Of a stretch of 39,983 nucleotides of DNA, positions 38,414 through 39,983 are shown in pieces (position 1 is the stretch's first letter; every line of letters starts with the position of its first letter). This DNA comes from Streptomyces regalis. GTDB lineage: Bacteria > Actinomycetota > Actinomycetes > Streptomycetales > Streptomycetaceae. Under the pieces are notes generated by a model. It searched no databases. It saw only the letters and a list, made by a program, of their open reading frames with translations, and was not told the origin of the DNA. Both the position numbers and the translations under genes were made by a program. Where the stretch lies: NCBI RefSeq assembly GCF_001509475.1, contig NZ_LLZG01000408.1, positions 1-39,983 of the forward strand. The letters are read 5' to 3'.

Positions 38414-39799
38414 GTGAGCACATCCTCGGCGGCCTCTCCCCCGCTCGCACCGCCGCTTCCGGCGCTGCCGCCGCCGCTGCGCCGGGCCGGCTCCGTGCTG
38501 CCCGTCCTGTCCGTCCTGCCGGTCGTGGCGGTCGTCGTCCTGCTGGGGCTGCCGGTCGCGTCGGGCAGCGCCGCCACACCCGCCGACGCGGCCTCGGGGC
38601 TGGTCGTGCTGTGGGCGGTCGTGGACACCGTACGGCGGGCGCGGCGCCCGCTGACGCGGACGGCGGCTCTCGTGCTGGGGCTGCCCGTGGTGGGCATCGC
38701 GGTCGCCGCGGCGGGGGCGGTGACGGCCGGCGACGCGGTCACCGGACTGGCCCGCTACCTGCAGGTGTTCGTGCTCGTCCCGGTCGCGGTGGTGCTGCTG
38801 GTGCGCGACCGGCGGGGTGCCCGGCTGGTGCTGTGGTCCCTGGTCGGCCTCGCGCTGTGGCAGGGGGCCATCGGGGTGCACCAGTACCTCACCGGGACCG
38901 GGGCCCTGTACCAGGGAGCCGACATCCGGGCGGTCGGCACGTTCGGGCCGTCCGACGTGATGGGGATGGCGAGCGTCGTCGCGTGCGGCGTGGTGGCCGC
39001 GACCGGTCTCGCCCTCGGGACGCGGGCGCGGCGGCTGGGGGTCCCCCCGCCCGAAGGGTGGGGGAGGCTCGTGGCGGTCGGATGTGCGCTGGCCCTGCTC
39101 GTGCCGCTCGCGCTGTCCTTCAGCCGGGGTGCCTGGATCGCCACGGCGGTCGCCTGCGGGGCGCAGCTCGTGCTGGTCGGCATGCGGCCGGCGGTGAAGG
39201 TGTTCGCGGCGGCGGTCGCGGCCTCGGTGGTGCTGGTGGGCGGGCTCGGCGTGGGCGCCGCGGCCTTGCAGGAGCGGCTGACCAGCATCACCCAGGTCGC
39301 CGAGGCGCCGGACCAGTCGGTCGTCGACCGGTACACCATGTGGGCGGCGGCCGCCGACATGTGGCACGGGCACCCGGTGACGGGCGTGGGGCTGAAGGCC
39401 TTTCCCGCACACCGGGACGGCCATGCCTCGCTGGCGCTGTCGTCGGGCAGCGACACGCAGGGAGCGGGGCAGGCCTTCCGGCGCCAGCCTCTGCTCTCCC
39501 CGCACAACATGTACCTGCTGCTGCTCAGCGAGCAGGGCCTGCTGGGTCTGCTCACGGTGGCGGGCAGCTGGCTGGCCCTGCTGGTGTGCGCACTGCGCCG
39601 GCTGCGGCGCAGCGGACGCGCCCGCGACGTTGCGCTCCCGGCCTGCGGGCTGCTGCTGTGGCAGCTCGTCAACTTCCTGTACGCCGACATCGGCGGCCCC
39701 TCCACCGTCCTTACGGCGATCTGCTTCGGCCTCGCCGCCTGGTGGGCACTGGCACGCGTCGGGACGACGGCCCCGGCCGCGGAAGCGGGCCCACGATGA
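38414..39799 (+). CDS. O-antigen ligase/polymerase-like membrane protein
   Basis: 461 residues from GTG 38414. About ten to twelve membrane helices and the long extracytoplasmic loop (about 295-365) of the Wzy/WaaL family, with SFSRGAWIAT before it and SPHNMYLLLLSEQGLLGLLT (the HN-x-YL...E-x-G box) after it. It polymerises or ligates the glycan on the outer face. It begins six bases after the sugar transferase stop and its own stop overlaps the next start (ATGA), so one operon continues beyond the window. Confidence 0.88.
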   Translation: MSTSSAASPPLAPPLPALPPPLRRAGSVLPVLSVLPVVAVVVLLGLPVASGSAATPADAASGLVVLWAVVDTVRRARRPLTRTAALVLGLPVVGIAVAAAGAVTAGDAVTGLARYLQVFVLVPVAVVLLVRDRRGARLVLWSLVGLALWQGAIGVHQYLTGTGALYQGADIRAVGTFGPSDVMGMASVVACGVVAATGLALGTRARRLGVPPPEGWGRLVAVGCALALLVPLALSFSRGAWIATAVACGAQLVLVGMRPAVKVFAAAVAASVVLVGGLGVGAAALQERLTSITQVAEAPDQSVVDRYTMWAAAADMWHGHPVTGVGLKAFPAHRDGHASLALSSGSDTQGAGQAFRRQPLLSPHNMYLLLLSEQGLLGLLTVAGSWLALLVCALRRLRRSGRARDVALPACGLLLWQLVNFLYADIGGPSTVLTAICFGLAAWWALARVGTTAPAAEAGPR

Positions 39800-39983
39800 G
39801 GCTCCGCCCGGCGATGCCCGAGGACACTCCCGACCACGGGCCCGGCATGGCCGTCCCGCGTCTCGTCGAGGACACCCGCCCCAAGCACCCGCCCACCGCG
39901 AACAACCCCGTCCCAACCGACCACGACCCCGGCCGCCCGGTCGGCACGAACGCCCCCCACCCGACAGCCGCCCACCCCAACAC
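39796..39983 (+). CDS. Start of the next exopolysaccharide gene, cut by the window end
   Basis: ATG 39796 overlaps the previous stop (ATGA), and the frame stays open to the edge. The 62 visible residues are polar and Pro-rich (MRLRPAMPEDTPDHGPGMAV, RPKHPPTANNPVP), as in the cytoplasmic lead of large actinomycete membrane proteins such as flippases, but there is no motif. Identity unknown. Confidence 0.5.
   Translation, partial: MRLRPAMPEDTPDHGPGMAVPRLVEDTRPKHPPTANNPVPTDHDPGRPVGTNAPHPTAAHPN

Noticed and set aside
37901..39916. Long minus-strand frame opposite the sugar transferase and ligase genes
   Set aside because: Low-complexity Arg/Gly/Pro/Gln-rich shadow; the plus strand carries recognisable families with ATGA overlaps.
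1..39983. CRISPR array
   Set aside because: No regularly spaced identical repeats with unique spacers were seen; repeats found are few and directly adjacent or widely spaced.

Overview
The window looks like Streptomyces chromosome. Most of it is very GC-rich, with G or C at nearly every third codon position. It carries an actinomycete melC1-melC2 pair, DUF5994, DUF1906 and Asp23 family genes, and many short secreted proteins. Positions 1-8893 stand apart: GC is visibly lower, AGG arginine codons are frequent, genes are small and spacers carry many hairpins.

Region 1 (1-8893) is the right-hand part of an integrative element, probably of the actinomycete plasmid-like (AICE) kind. It holds a tyrosine recombinase, a C2HC zinc-finger protein, a GIY-YIG protein, a Phd-type antitoxin, several tiny unknown proteins, a RecA-fold ATPase (likely replication protein) followed by an AT-rich palindrome, a DUF2637/SpdB-like membrane protein, and an XRE regulator with a DUF5919 domain facing two minus-strand unknown genes. 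It ends in the 3' part of a tRNA-Arg(TCT) gene, the attachment site, followed by the chromosomal tRNA terminator.

Region 2 (8.9-20.2 kb) is worn chromosome. It has a frameshifted unknown gene, a frameshifted DEDDh exonuclease-BRCT-BRCT-TerD gene, a broken integrase, and a set of four DUF5994 genes (one broken) around small proteins and an Asp23/Gls24 envelope-stress protein. Further on are a 5'-truncated desaturase, a secreted DUF1906 protein, a MafI-like orphan immunity gene behind the tail of a lost gene, and a 5'-truncated TauD-type dioxygenase. Truncated genes abut at about 17470 and 19700, which suggests deletion or recombination scars.

Region 3 (20.3-32.5 kb) is ordinary chromosome: a two-component system divergent from an ABC exporter, a small secreted protein, two NAD(P)-dependent oxidoreductase genes, a D-2-hydroxyacid dehydrogenase, a DUF2087 regulator, the tyrosinase operon, and a GH16-like hydrolase coupled to a VKOR-like thiol oxidoreductase. 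Region 4 (32.8-35.4 kb) holds five small exported proteins, three of them tandem copies of one unrecognised family, with strong hairpins around them. Region 5 (35.8 kb to the end) starts an exopolysaccharide operon: GT4 glycosyltransferase, polyprenyl-phosphate sugar transferase, O-antigen-ligase-like protein, and a gene running off the window.
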